Positions 50,221 through 57,963 of a stretch of 64,000 nt of DNA are shown here, one piece after another. The notes below the pieces were generated by a model. It was not told the origin of the DNA. It did not search any database and saw nothing but the letters and a program-made list of their open reading frames with translations. Every line of letters begins with the position of its first letter. The first letter of the stretch is position 1. The position numbers and the translations under genes are program-made. Source of the stretch: JBGUVL01 sp964370395 (lineage in GTDB: Bacteria; Bacillota_I; Bacilli_A; Erysipelotrichales; Erysipelotrichaceae). The stretch spans positions 1 to 64,000 of the forward strand of contig CAYJIZ010000008.1 in the NCBI GenBank assembly GCA_964370395.1, read 5' to 3'.

Positions 50221-51591
50221 TTAAAACAATGCTTGAATTTGTTCCTTTAGTTGTTCATAGTAAGCGTCACTGTAATGTTTGAAGTCTTGATAAGAGATGA
50301 CACGTTTTTCTAATTCTTCCACAAAGAGTGTAAAAGCATTACGAATCTCTCTTAATTTATCATTGTAGATAATTTGAATATTCCCTACATCACACAACAC
50401 TTTAGCTAAAAGTAAAGAACAAGCATCTTGTACTTTGGTAGCTTCTTGCATTTCAAGTTTGATGAAACTTGTTTTGAACCAATAATGGTCAATAATGTAA
50501 TCTTTCATGATATCCATAAACAGTGAAAAATCCTCAATGTTGTTTCCGTCTTCTAAAGCAAACAACATTTGGAAGAAAACATACCATTCGTAATCGATAT
50601 TTAATTGACTAAATAAATAATCGGCAATTGTTTGTTTGAATAAGTCATTGCTGATAAACTGCTCTTCCATAATAATTTCTTCACTAAAGTCGATTTCAAC
50701 ACTATTTAACTTTTTAAACACAGTAAATAACGAGCCAGATTTTTCTGGATTACCAAAATCATCCTTAATGTTCTTTATAAAAATATAGTGTCCTAAAATG
50801 TCAGATGTGTTTTTTACATTAATCGTAAATCCGATTGACATCTTCAATTTTTCTGTAAATAAGTCATTGATTGCTTTGGCTAACATCTTTTCAAAGTTAA
50901 CTTCAGAAACCAATCCCATTTGATGACGATCTGAATTTTCCATTTCATCATAAATAATACGTAATTGATTATCAATAATGGTTAAATTGGAATTAACAGA
51001 AGCGAGTAATTCCTTCATAAAAGTATCATATACATAGTAGTTTGTGTTTTTGTACACCAATTTATGTTCAATGTCTCCCCAAAAACTATTTACCATTGAT
51101 TTTATTTGTAATTCAAATCGTATTTTTTCGTTGTTACGTTGGTAATACCCATCAATTCGATAAATATTAAAGCCATTTCTTTGCTTTTGTGGTTGAGGGG
51201 TGTCTAGTTCCAATTTTAAATAAGGATACTTTTCGCTATGATAGTGATTATCTTCATTTTTCAAAGTAAAATAGTTACTTAAAATAGCAAACACCTTTGC
51301 TTCTTCATCCATAAAACGACATTCGATTTTTAATCCGATTAAATCACTTAGATTATCCAATATATCTTGGCTTGTCTCATGTTTTAAATACAGTTTGTTA
51401 CGAATGATTTTTTCTCGTAAGCTATCTGCCGTTTTCACACGACTAGAAATATCCATAATCATGTCATCTTTGTTGTTTAAGATATCCAAAAAGATATATT
51501 TGATTTCTTTTCGAATTTGTTGGTAATCTTCACGCTTCATTTTTAATTGCGTTAGCGTATCATCAATCTTATTAAATAGTTCTAGTTTCAT
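50221..51591 (-). CDS. Divergent RelA/SpoT-domain protein with large C-terminal region
   Basis: This 456-residue protein has a RelA/SpoT synthetase-like domain (residues ~45-215) resembling small alarmone synthetases. It keeps RVK (51-53), an Asp in SDLIGLKI (D83) and the catalytic-type Glu in FELQIKS (E160), plus FWGDIEHKLVYK. Key nucleotide-binding residues differ: GLRI is GLKI, GYRSYH is GFNIYR, and EIQIRT is ELQIKS. No HD, TGS or ACT domain is present. The last ~235 residues are an unrecognised helical region. It lies 4 bp after ribF in the truB-ribF operon. A full Rel is encoded at 61338-63554. Activity as a (p)ppGpp synthetase is uncertain. Confidence 0.8.
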   Translation of the reverse strand: MKLELFNKIDDTLTQLKMKREDYQQIRKEIKYIFLDILNNKDDMIMDISSRVKTADSLREKIIRNKLYLKHETSQDILDNLSDLIGLKIECRFMDEEAKVFAILSNYFTLKNEDNHYHSEKYPYLKLELDTPQPQKQRNGFNIYRIDGYYQRNNEKIRFELQIKSMVNSFWGDIEHKLVYKNTNYYVYDTFMKELLASVNSNLTIIDNQLRIIYDEMENSDRHQMGLVSEVNFEKMLAKAINDLFTEKLKMSIGFTINVKNTSDILGHYIFIKNIKDDFGNPEKSGSLFTVFKKLNSVEIDFSEEIIMEEQFISNDLFKQTIADYLFSQLNIDYEWYVFFQMLFALEDGNNIEDFSLFMDIMKDYIIDHYWFKTSFIKLEMQEATKVQDACSLLLAKVLCDVGNIQIIYNDKLREIRNAFTLFVEELEKRVISYQDFKHYSDAYYEQLKEQIQALF

Positions 51592-51595
51592 CCTA

Positions 51596-52513
51596 TCACA
51601 CCCTTTTGTTTTCTCTTACCTGTAATACATCTTGTTTTAATTGTGCTATTAATTGTTTCACACTTTCAAATTTAACTTCACCACGCAAATAGCGAAGGAA
51701 ATAAAAAGTGATATTGGCTCCATAAATATCTTCTTCAAAATCTAAGATATGCGCTTCAATCGAAGTGTTCTTTTGATAATTCATCGTTGGATTGTTACCA
51801 ACGTTAATTACTGCATCATAGAGTTTTCCATTTACCATCACTTGCCCTTGGTACACTCCTTTTTTTGGAATGATATAAGGGTCAAAAATTTGTAAATTAG
51901 CTGTAGGAAAGCCTAGTTTGGTTGAACCTACATGGTTTCCGTGAACAACGATTCCCTTCATAGCATAAGGTTTGTTTAATGTTTTGTTTGCTTGCGATAA
52001 ACGACCTGCTAATATGTCTTGTTCAATATTTGAAGAAGATATTTTTTGTTGTTCAAAACAAACGGTTTCCATTACTTCAAGCGCAAAGGAACGATTCTGT
52101 AAATCATTAATTGAACCTTCTCCTCGATATGCGAAATGAAAATCATTACCACATACCAGGGCTTTCAAGTTCATCTTTTCTAAGATTGATGAAATAAAAG
52201 CTTCTTTACTTAAATGCATCATCGCTTCATCAAAATGTAATAAGAATACCGTTTTGATTCCCATCTCTTCAAAAATTGCCAAACGTTCTTTATGTGGCGT
52301 AATGTAACTTGCATCACTTATTTTATTCATCACAATCCAAGGATCGTTGTCGAAACAAATTATGGCAGGTTTACAGTTCGTATCGCACATAGCAATCGTT
52401 TTATTAATTAATTGTTGATGTCCCAGATGAACTCCATCGAAGTATCCGATGCAAGCAATGCTTTCTCCAGTTACTTGAAATGGTTCGTTTGCGAATATCG
52501 AGATTACTTCCAT
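51596..52513 (-). CDS. ribF: Bifunctional riboflavin kinase / FAD synthetase
   Basis: RibF makes FMN and FAD. The 305-residue protein has the N-terminal nucleotidyltransferase domain (CIGYFDGVHLGHQQLI, ~residues 21-36) and the C-terminal kinase domain with GSTKLGFPTANL and GVYQGQVMVNGKLYDAVINVGNNPT. Its ATG overlaps the truB stop by one base. No FMN riboswitch precedes it; expression follows truB. Both domains are intact. Confidence 0.96.
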   Translation of the reverse strand: MEVISIFANEPFQVTGESIACIGYFDGVHLGHQQLINKTIAMCDTNCKPAIICFDNDPWIVMNKISDASYITPHKERLAIFEEMGIKTVFLLHFDEAMMHLSKEAFISSILEKMNLKALVCGNDFHFAYRGEGSINDLQNRSFALEVMETVCFEQQKISSSNIEQDILAGRLSQANKTLNKPYAMKGIVVHGNHVGSTKLGFPTANLQIFDPYIIPKKGVYQGQVMVNGKLYDAVINVGNNPTMNYQKNTSIEAHILDFEEDIYGANITFYFLRYLRGEVKFESVKQLIAQLKQDVLQVRENKRV

Positions 52514-53343
52514 TAAAATAACCCCCTTTTACTACCAAACACATCTTTGTGTGAACGCTCATAAATAGCAATCACTTCTTTGTCGTGTGTGATCGCAAGC
52601 GTATCGTGCGGCGTATCGATATGGACACGTTTTCCATATTTGATATCTTCGATAGGTTCGTACTCCAACATTGGATAATGCGATAACATATCATAAATGC
52701 TATGCAATTGAAATTGTTGCTGCTCGATTTGTGCAAGTGTATAAGAATCGTCAATTGTAAATCGACCTACTTTTGTACGAACAAGTGAAGACATACATCC
52801 TAAATTGTTGGTTTTCTCTGCAATATCGACACAAAGAGAGCGAATGTAAGTACCACTACTACAATGTACTCTGAACTGTAGTTTTTCTTCATCTAAACAA
52901 TCGATGGAAAAGATTTCAACATCACGAAGTGGTCTTTCCACTTCTTCGTTGTTTCTTGCGTACTCATATAGCTTCTTCCCATTGATTTTAATGCTTGAGA
53001 TCATCGGCGGAAGTTGTTTGATTTTACCTGTGAAAGATTGTAAAACAGCATTAAAATCAGTTATTTTACTAACTTCCTTGCTTTCCAATACATTTCCCCA
53101 AATATCATCGGTATCACTACGTTGTCCTAATTGTAAAGTAGCGACATATTCCTTGTCGATATCTTCAATAAAAGGCAGTATTTTTGTTGCCTTCCCTACC
53201 AAAACAATCATGACACCTGTTGCATTTGGATCTAATGTTCCACTATGTCCTATTTTTTTTGTATTTAATATTTTGCGAAGCTTAAAAACGACATCATGAC
53301 TTGTCATTCCTGCTTCTTTATTTACGATTAATACACCATCCAT
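52513..53343 (-). CDS. truB: tRNA pseudouridine(55) synthase TruB
   Basis: TruB forms pseudouridine 55 in the T loop of tRNAs. The 276-residue protein has KKIGHSGTLDPNATGVM with the catalytic Asp (~residue 38), the tRNA-binding QLPPMISSIKINGKKLYEYAR, and VHCSSGTYIRSLC. The TGC-TATAAT promoter predicts a message that begins inside the ribosome site (GGTGATAAA-ATG). It is first gene of truB-ribF-RelA-like operon. Confidence 0.96.
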   Translation of the reverse strand: MDGVLIVNKEAGMTSHDVVFKLRKILNTKKIGHSGTLDPNATGVMIVLVGKATKILPFIEDIDKEYVATLQLGQRSDTDDIWGNVLESKEVSKITDFNAVLQSFTGKIKQLPPMISSIKINGKKLYEYARNNEEVERPLRDVEIFSIDCLDEEKLQFRVHCSSGTYIRSLCVDIAEKTNNLGCMSSLVRTKVGRFTIDDSYTLAQIEQQQFQLHSIYDMLSHYPMLEYEPIEDIKYGKRVHIDTPHDTLAITHDKEVIAIYERSHKDVFGSKRGLF

Positions 53344-53358
53344 TTTATCACCTAGTTT

Positions 53359-53367
53359 ATTATAGCA
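53359..53367 (-). promoter_or_regulatory. Extended -10 promoter of truB operon
   Basis: Minus strand TGC-TATAAT (53367-53359), only 15 bp between the -10 and the ATG. The predicted start is at the first G of GGTGATAAAATG. Confidence 0.65.
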
Positions 53368-53421
53368 TAAATAAAATAAAATATAAGTTTACAACGATTT
53401 TCACATGCATTCACAAGATTA

Positions 53422-53430
53422 TGCTATAAT
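53422..53430 (+). promoter_or_regulatory. Extended -10 promoter of the phosphoesterase gene
   Basis: TGC-TATAAT at 53422-53430; no clear -35. The leader is ~17 nt with TTAGGTGGTGAAGG. Confidence 0.68.
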
Positions 53431-53453
53431 TTTTTTGGTTAGGTGGTGAAGGA

Positions 53454-54173
53454 ATGAGTGTTTATGTCATGAGTGATATTCATGGATTAAGTAATCGTTT
53501 TTTTGCAATGTTAGAAAAGATTGCTTTTTCAAAGGAAGATCATTTGTATATCTTGGGTGATGTCGTCGATCGAGGTGAAGATGGTGTCGCCTTGCTTCAA
53601 TATATCATGCAACAAGATAATATAACGCTATTAATGGGAAACCACGAGTATATGATGTTGTCTTATTATACTACAATCGCTAGTGAACATGTCGATATGG
53701 ATGTGATCAACAGATGGCATCGTAATGGTTGCGATGTAACAATTGCACAAATGCAAGAGTGTAGTTATGAGCAACAAGAAGCAATCGTACAATATTTACG
53801 TAGTTTGCCTTTGTGTATTCCTGATTTAAAAGTAAAGGATCACATCTTTTATCTGGTTCATGGTGCACCCGTAAAATCGGTTCAAAGTGGTCCAGTTTAT
53901 TTGGATAGTGACTATTTAAAATTGTTTAAAGTAGAGGATTTTGTATGGAATCGCATTCGCAGTGAACTTGTTTCACTAGAAGATAGAACATTGGTTGTTG
54001 GGCATACGATTACTGCTTTTTATCATAACAAGCAACCTTATCAAGTTTATTTTGATGCTAGCGATAGAAAACAAGCAAAAATGATTGCTATTGATTGTGG
54101 TTGTGCAGCCAATGATACGTTTACTCAGTTGGCTTGTGTACGCCTAGATGACTTTACTGTTTATTACACGTAG
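53454..54173 (+). CDS. Calcineurin-like metallophosphoesterase (PP2A/ApaH-like)
   Basis: This 239-residue enzyme has the full metallophosphoesterase set: SDIHG (~7-11), LGDVVDRGEDG (~34-44), MGNHEYM (~61-67), LVHGAP and VVGHT. The layout GDxVDRG-GNHE resembles bacterial Ser/Thr phosphatases and diadenosine tetraphosphatases; which substrate it uses is not clear. It starts its own operon with ttcA 8 bp behind. All metal ligands are present. Confidence 0.9.
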   Translation: MSVYVMSDIHGLSNRFFAMLEKIAFSKEDHLYILGDVVDRGEDGVALLQYIMQQDNITLLMGNHEYMMLSYYTTIASEHVDMDVINRWHRNGCDVTIAQMQECSYEQQEAIVQYLRSLPLCIPDLKVKDHIFYLVHGAPVKSVQSGPVYLDSDYLKLFKVEDFVWNRIRSELVSLEDRTLVVGHTITAFYHNKQPYQVYFDASDRKQAKMIAIDCGCAANDTFTQLACVRLDDFTVYYT

Positions 54174-54181
54174 GAGGATTT

Positions 54182-54916
54182 ATGAAAGAAATACTAAAAC
54201 AATTACGCAAAGCAGACGAAGCGTTTCAATTGATTCAAGATGATGATGTTGTTGTGGTTGGTGTCTCTGGTGGAAAAGATAGTATGCTTTTAACCAAAGC
54301 TTTGGCTTTGTACCAAAAGTTTGAACATAAGCAATTTAAAGTGATTGCTGTACATATGAAAATGGGATTTCCAGGAATGGATGCAAAAGCCATCAAAACC
54401 TTTTGTGAATCGTTAGCAATCCCCTACTATGAAGAAGAGGTTCCTATTTATGAAATCCTGCAAAATTATAAAAAGGATGATGGATCAATTGATTGTAGCC
54501 GTTGTTCAAAATTAAAACGTGGTGCAATCGTAGCGATTGCTAAAAAGTTAAATGCAAATAAAATTGCTTTTGGGCATCATGGTGATGATGCGGTTGAAAC
54601 GTTCATGTTAAATGCTATTTATAGTGGTAAAGCACAAACGTTTCAACCTAAGATAGAATACGAAGATAATGGCATAACGTTTATTCGTCCACTTGTTTAT
54701 TTGCATGAACAACAAATCATGAAAACGATAAGAAAAGAAGAAATTCCTGTAGTAGCAAGTACTTGTCCAAAAGATGGCAACAGCCAACGTTCCCATATTA
54801 AGCAATTATTAAACACTTTGTATCAAGATTTTCCAAGTGCGAAACACAATTTGCTTCTCATGTTGAATGATCGAGATAGTAAGCTATGGAAAAACGAAAA
54901 AGAAGATATCAATTGA
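54182..54916 (+). CDS. ttcA: TtcA-like tRNA thiolation PP-loop ATPase
   Basis: The TtcA family thiolates tRNA cytidine 32 or related positions, using ATP and a 4Fe-4S cluster. The 244-residue protein has the PP-loop VGVSGGKDSML (~28-38), a CxxC in DCSRCSKLKR (~101-104), a later Cys in STCPKDG, and GHHGDDAVET. These cysteines are the expected cluster ligands. The exact modified base cannot be told from sequence. AGGAGGATTT precedes the ATG. Confidence 0.85.
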   Translation: MKEILKQLRKADEAFQLIQDDDVVVVGVSGGKDSMLLTKALALYQKFEHKQFKVIAVHMKMGFPGMDAKAIKTFCESLAIPYYEEEVPIYEILQNYKKDDGSIDCSRCSKLKRGAIVAIAKKLNANKIAFGHHGDDAVETFMLNAIYSGKAQTFQPKIEYEDNGITFIRPLVYLHEQQIMKTIRKEEIPVVASTCPKDGNSQRSHIKQLLNTLYQDFPSAKHNLLLMLNDRDSKLWKNEKEDIN

Positions 54917-54927
54917 TATCTTCTTTT
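54899..54927. terminator. Terminator after ttcA
   Basis: The 9-bp stem GAAGATATC / GATATCTTC has an AATT loop and a TTTT run. It overlaps the ttcA stop and abuts the end of the convergent frameshifted gene. Confidence 0.82.
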
Positions 54928-55395
54928 ATAATCCTTCTTTACAAAATTTCTTGAATGCTGAAACTTCTTGGTTTGTTTGTACAACAGCAACACAATGTTT
55001 GCTTCCACGGTTCACTCCAGGTTCATAGGTGATTGGTTCTAATTGAAACGCTACTTCATTGTTTCCAACTAAGCAATACCCCATTGATGATTGCGCGCTT
55101 CCCCCATTGTCTTTGAAAAAGACATCGCATCGCCAGCATCGTCTAAGCTTGCGGAAACAGGAATGACCACAATCGTACGATTGTTTGTCTTATAACCAAC
55201 AATATAATTACTATGACGCGTTATTTTTACTAATATTGCATCAGTGTAATTGTTGTTGTGACAATATAGAATCGTATAGTCACTTCCATTTTCTACTTTT
55301 TCGTTAAAGATGCGACGCATCTTTTCACGATTTTCACGGTTTTCTTCGTCCGTAGCCCCTGTTAGTGATTTCTTTACAAAATCTTTTAAACCCAT
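54926..55395 (-). pseudogene. Hypothetical gene split by a one-base frameshift
   Basis: Two overlapping minus-strand frames look like halves of one ~154-residue protein of unknown function. The first (55395-55069, 108 codons, good AAGGAGGAT ribosome site) begins MGLKDFVKKSLTGATDEENR and ends QWGIA-stop. The second (55084-54926) continues, one frame back, as GYCLVGNNEVAFQLEP to KKFCKEGL-stop. One extra G in the TGGGG run near 55080-55084 would join them as QWGYCLVG. The alternative is a separate 52-codon ORF from ATG 55084, or frameshifting. No domain is recognised; no membrane helix. Confidence 0.65.
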
Positions 55396-55437
55396 TTCAA
55401 ATCCTCCTTATTCATATATAACAATGACAATATTATA

Positions 55438-55466
55438 ATATAATATACAAATAATGTATATTATAT
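55438..55466. promoter_or_regulatory. 11-bp perfect palindrome between divergent genes
   Basis: ATATAATATAC (55438-55448) and GTATATTATAT (55456-55466) flank a 7-nt spacer, between the frameshifted minus-strand gene and the plus-strand histidine kinase. It is operator-like in size. The 14-mer ATAATGTATATTAT within it recurs at 39350-39363. Confidence 0.55.
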
Positions 55467-55638
55467 ACAAAGAAAAAATCAAAAATTTCGAGTGCATTTA
55501 CTTTGCTTTTTTAGTAATAAAAAACGAAAAAAATGAAAAAAAGAATTAGTGATTTGTTGTTTATTTGCTTTGCAAGCTAAAAATATACTGTTAATCAATA
55601 TACAAATCGCTTATAATAATAGTAATGAGGTAACAAAA

Positions 55639-56898
55639 ATGGATGAATTGAATATTGCGTTAGAAACGTTGTGTATTATCATTTCGCTCATTATGTTGTT
55701 TAATTTATGCTTTAAAAAAGTAAAGAATGACAAAACAGTACACTGGCTTACGTTAATGCTGCTATTCAACATTGTTGTATTAGTGTGTGACTTAATTACG
55801 TTTGTAATTGGTGAAACAGACTTGATTTGGTTTTTAACACTTGTGAATAGTATTGTATATGCCGGTGGCTATGTGATTGAATTTTTATTTTGCTTGTATA
55901 TTTTAGAACACTTGAAGGCGAAACAAACGATGAACTTTTCTTTGATTAAAGTTTTTTTTATCGCTTGTATCTTCGCTATCATATTAGTGGTTGTTTCGTA
56001 TTTTAATCATATGTATTTTTACTTTAATGATGTTGGTGATTACGTGCGTGGTCCTTATTATTGGATCAGTCAATTCTACCCTATCATCATTATTCTATAC
56101 ACGTTTTATATCATTTATAAATATCGAAAAGTGTTAGGAAAACACGATACTTTTTATTTTACAATCTATGGTTTGCTTCCTGTCATCGCGATGTTAATTC
56201 AAATTTTTTCTTATGGGATTACCTTTCTTTATATCGCAACGACGCTATCGATGTTAATCATTCATTTAAATATTCAAAACGAACGAGAAAGTCGACTTTA
56301 CCAACAAGAAATTTCATTAACAAAGGCAAACATTTCAATTATGCTATCACAAATTCAACCGCACTTTTTATACAATGCGATTACAAGTATTAAACATTTA
56401 TGTGATACACAACCTGCACTTGCTTCCCAAGCGCTTGAACGTTTCTCTTATTACTTGCGTAATAATTTGGATTCACTAAAAACAGATCAGCTCATTCCTT
56501 TTAAAAAAGAATTGGAGCATATCGAAGAATATATTTATTTAGAAAAAATAAGAATGGATGAAAGATTAAATGTAAGGTATGAAATTGAAGTTGATGATTT
56601 CGAAGTTCCTACGCTTACAATAGAACCTTTGGTTGAAAACGCCATTCGTCATGGAATCGCTAAAAAAGTCAGTGGAGGGACACTGTTGATTAAAACACAA
56701 CGGATTAATCATGAAATCTATATTACGATTCAAGATGATGGTGTAGGATTTGATGTGAGTGCACTACAAAATGAAGACAAAAAACATTTAGGGATTGAAA
56801 ATGTTAGAAAACGTTTAAAACTTCAAAGTAATGCACGTTTATTAATGGAAAGTATACCGAAACAAGGTTGTACTTGTACCATTATTATAAAGGGATAG
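55639..56898 (+). CDS. 7TM sensor histidine kinase, LytS/YesM-type core
   Basis: This 419-residue sensor has about seven membrane helices in residues 5-215 and a short linker. The His_kinase core has the phospho-acceptor His in QIQPHFLYN (~residue 241), the N box EPLVENAIRHG and DDGVGFDV G box. The N-terminal membrane part has no extracellular domain, so it may sense a lipophilic or envelope signal. ATG 55639 follows TGAGGTAAC; 30 upstream codons in frame lack a ribosome site. It is paired with the regulator 11 bp downstream. Confidence 0.9.
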   Translation: MDELNIALETLCIIISLIMLFNLCFKKVKNDKTVHWLTLMLLFNIVVLVCDLITFVIGETDLIWFLTLVNSIVYAGGYVIEFLFCLYILEHLKAKQTMNFSLIKVFFIACIFAIILVVVSYFNHMYFYFNDVGDYVRGPYYWISQFYPIIIILYTFYIIYKYRKVLGKHDTFYFTIYGLLPVIAMLIQIFSYGITFLYIATTLSMLIIHLNIQNERESRLYQQEISLTKANISIMLSQIQPHFLYNAITSIKHLCDTQPALASQALERFSYYLRNNLDSLKTDQLIPFKKELEHIEEYIYLEKIRMDERLNVRYEIEVDDFEVPTLTIEPLVENAIRHGIAKKVSGGTLLIKTQRINHEIYITIQDDGVGFDVSALQNEDKKHLGIENVRKRLKLQSNARLLMESIPKQGCTCTIIIKG

Positions 56899-56909
56899 AA
56901 GGAGAATAC

Positions 56910-57686
56910 ATGATGGACATAATGATTATTGATGATGAGAAATTAGTGCTTGAAGATACCACAGCACTAGTGAAAAAAGTGTTACCAAATGATACGATTT
57001 ATAGCTTTCAATTTGCGAACGATGCACTTGCTTTTTTAAAGGAACAAATGGTAGATATGGCATTATTGGATATTTCGATGCCTGAGATTAATGGTTTGGA
57101 ATTAGCAAAGCGATGCAAACAAGTTTGTCCACAAATCAACATTTTGTTTGTTACAGGTTATTCAGAATATGCATTAGAAGCATTTAAGGTTCATGCAAGT
57201 GGTTACTTGTTAAAACCGTTACGCGAAAATGACTTGTTGAATGAATTGGAGCATTTACGCTTCCCTATCGTGCAACCAAGTACCAATGAAGGTTTGTACA
57301 TTCGTTGCTTTGGTAATTTTGAAGTATTCTATGATGGGAAACCTATGAAGTTTAAATATTCAAAATCAAAAGAATTGCTTGCCTATTTAATTGATCGTAA
57401 AGGTGCGCGTGTCTCCTCTGGTGAAGCCATCGGTATCTTATGGGAAGACAAACCTATTTCCCTTTCACTAAAGAGTCAATGGCGTAACTGTGTGGCTGAT
57501 TTGGTCGCATTGTTTAATGATTTGGACAAAGGTGATTGCCTGTTGAAATCAAGAGACTATATCGCTGTTGATACGGCTAAAATCACTTGTGATTACTATT
57601 GTTTTTTAAATGGTGATGTCCGCTCTATTAATCAATATCATAATGAATACATGGAACAATATAGTTGGAGTGAATTCTCTTTGTAA
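56910..57686 (+). CDS. Response regulator with SARP-like output domain
   Basis: This 258-residue regulator has an N-terminal receiver (acidic pair DDE, phospho-Asp in LLDISMPEING ~residue 53, Thr in VTGYS, Lys in LLKPL). The C-terminal ~130 residues look like an OmpR-type winged helix of the SARP/BTAD class (LYIRCFGNFEVFYDG..., SKSKELLAYLIDRKGARVSSGEAIGILW). LytS-type kinases are usually paired with LytTR regulators, so this pairing is less common. ATG 56910 follows GAAGGAG; ATG 56913 is also possible. Targets are unknown. Confidence 0.88.
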   Translation: MMDIMIIDDEKLVLEDTTALVKKVLPNDTIYSFQFANDALAFLKEQMVDMALLDISMPEINGLELAKRCKQVCPQINILFVTGYSEYALEAFKVHASGYLLKPLRENDLLNELEHLRFPIVQPSTNEGLYIRCFGNFEVFYDGKPMKFKYSKSKELLAYLIDRKGARVSSGEAIGILWEDKPISLSLKSQWRNCVADLVALFNDLDKGDCLLKSRDYIAVDTAKITCDYYCFLNGDVRSINQYHNEYMEQYSWSEFSL

Positions 57687-57699
57687 TAAGATAAAAAAT

Positions 57700-57740
57700 A
57701 AGCGATACGCTGCATGATGCAATGTATCGCTTTTCTTTTT
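57700..57740. terminator. Bidirectional terminator between the regulator and the 6S RNA
   Basis: The 9-bp stem AAGCGATAC / GTATCGCTT has an inner TGCA/TGCA, T tracts on the plus strand (TTTTCTTTTTTT) and ATTTTTTAT on the minus strand. It ends the regulator transcript and probably the 6S RNA primary transcript. Confidence 0.85.
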
Positions 57741-57747
57741 TTATTGA

Positions 57748-57898
57748 GTCCAGAAGGAGACTTTTCCCCTGTGTATACAGGTGGGGTATCTGCACAACAA
57801 TTTTAGGATCCCTATGCAATGCAAAGGTCTTCAACACAAAAGTATGACATCCGATTCCCCTTATCTCAAAATGTAGGAAAAATGTTTTGCTTCTGGAC
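57748..57898 (-). ncRNA. ssrS: Probable 6S RNA
   Basis: A ~151-nt gene-free segment is closed by a perfect 9-bp stem, GTCCAGAAG (57898-57890) with CTTCTGGAC (57756-57748). It has its own strong promoter (TAGACA-16-TGT-TATAAT) whose predicted start is exactly at the first stem base. Internal pairs include a CCTGT/ACAGG hairpin at ~57768-57781, and TTTTTCC with GGGGAAAA extending the closing helix. In B. subtilis the 6S-1 gene bsrA follows hisS-aspS, as here. 6S RNA binds sigma-A RNA polymerase in stationary phase. The rod-like fold fits, but I cannot run a covariance model. Confidence 0.72.
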
Positions 57899-57904
57899 AC
57901 CTCC

Positions 57905-57932
57905 ATTATAACAAGCATTTTCAGTTTGTCTA
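57905..57932 (-). promoter_or_regulatory. Promoter of the 6S RNA
   Basis: Minus strand: TAGACA (57932-57927), 16-bp spacer with TGT before TATAAT (57910-57905). One of the best promoters in the window. Confidence 0.82.
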
Positions 57933-57963
57933 CTCTTGACATTTAATAATTTTATGTTCCTGA

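Noticed and set aside
50221..51591. RelA/SpoT-domain protein as a toxSAS toxin
   Set aside because: No small antitoxin gene is adjacent and the gene is in a truB-ribF housekeeping operon; kept as an open enzymatic question instead.
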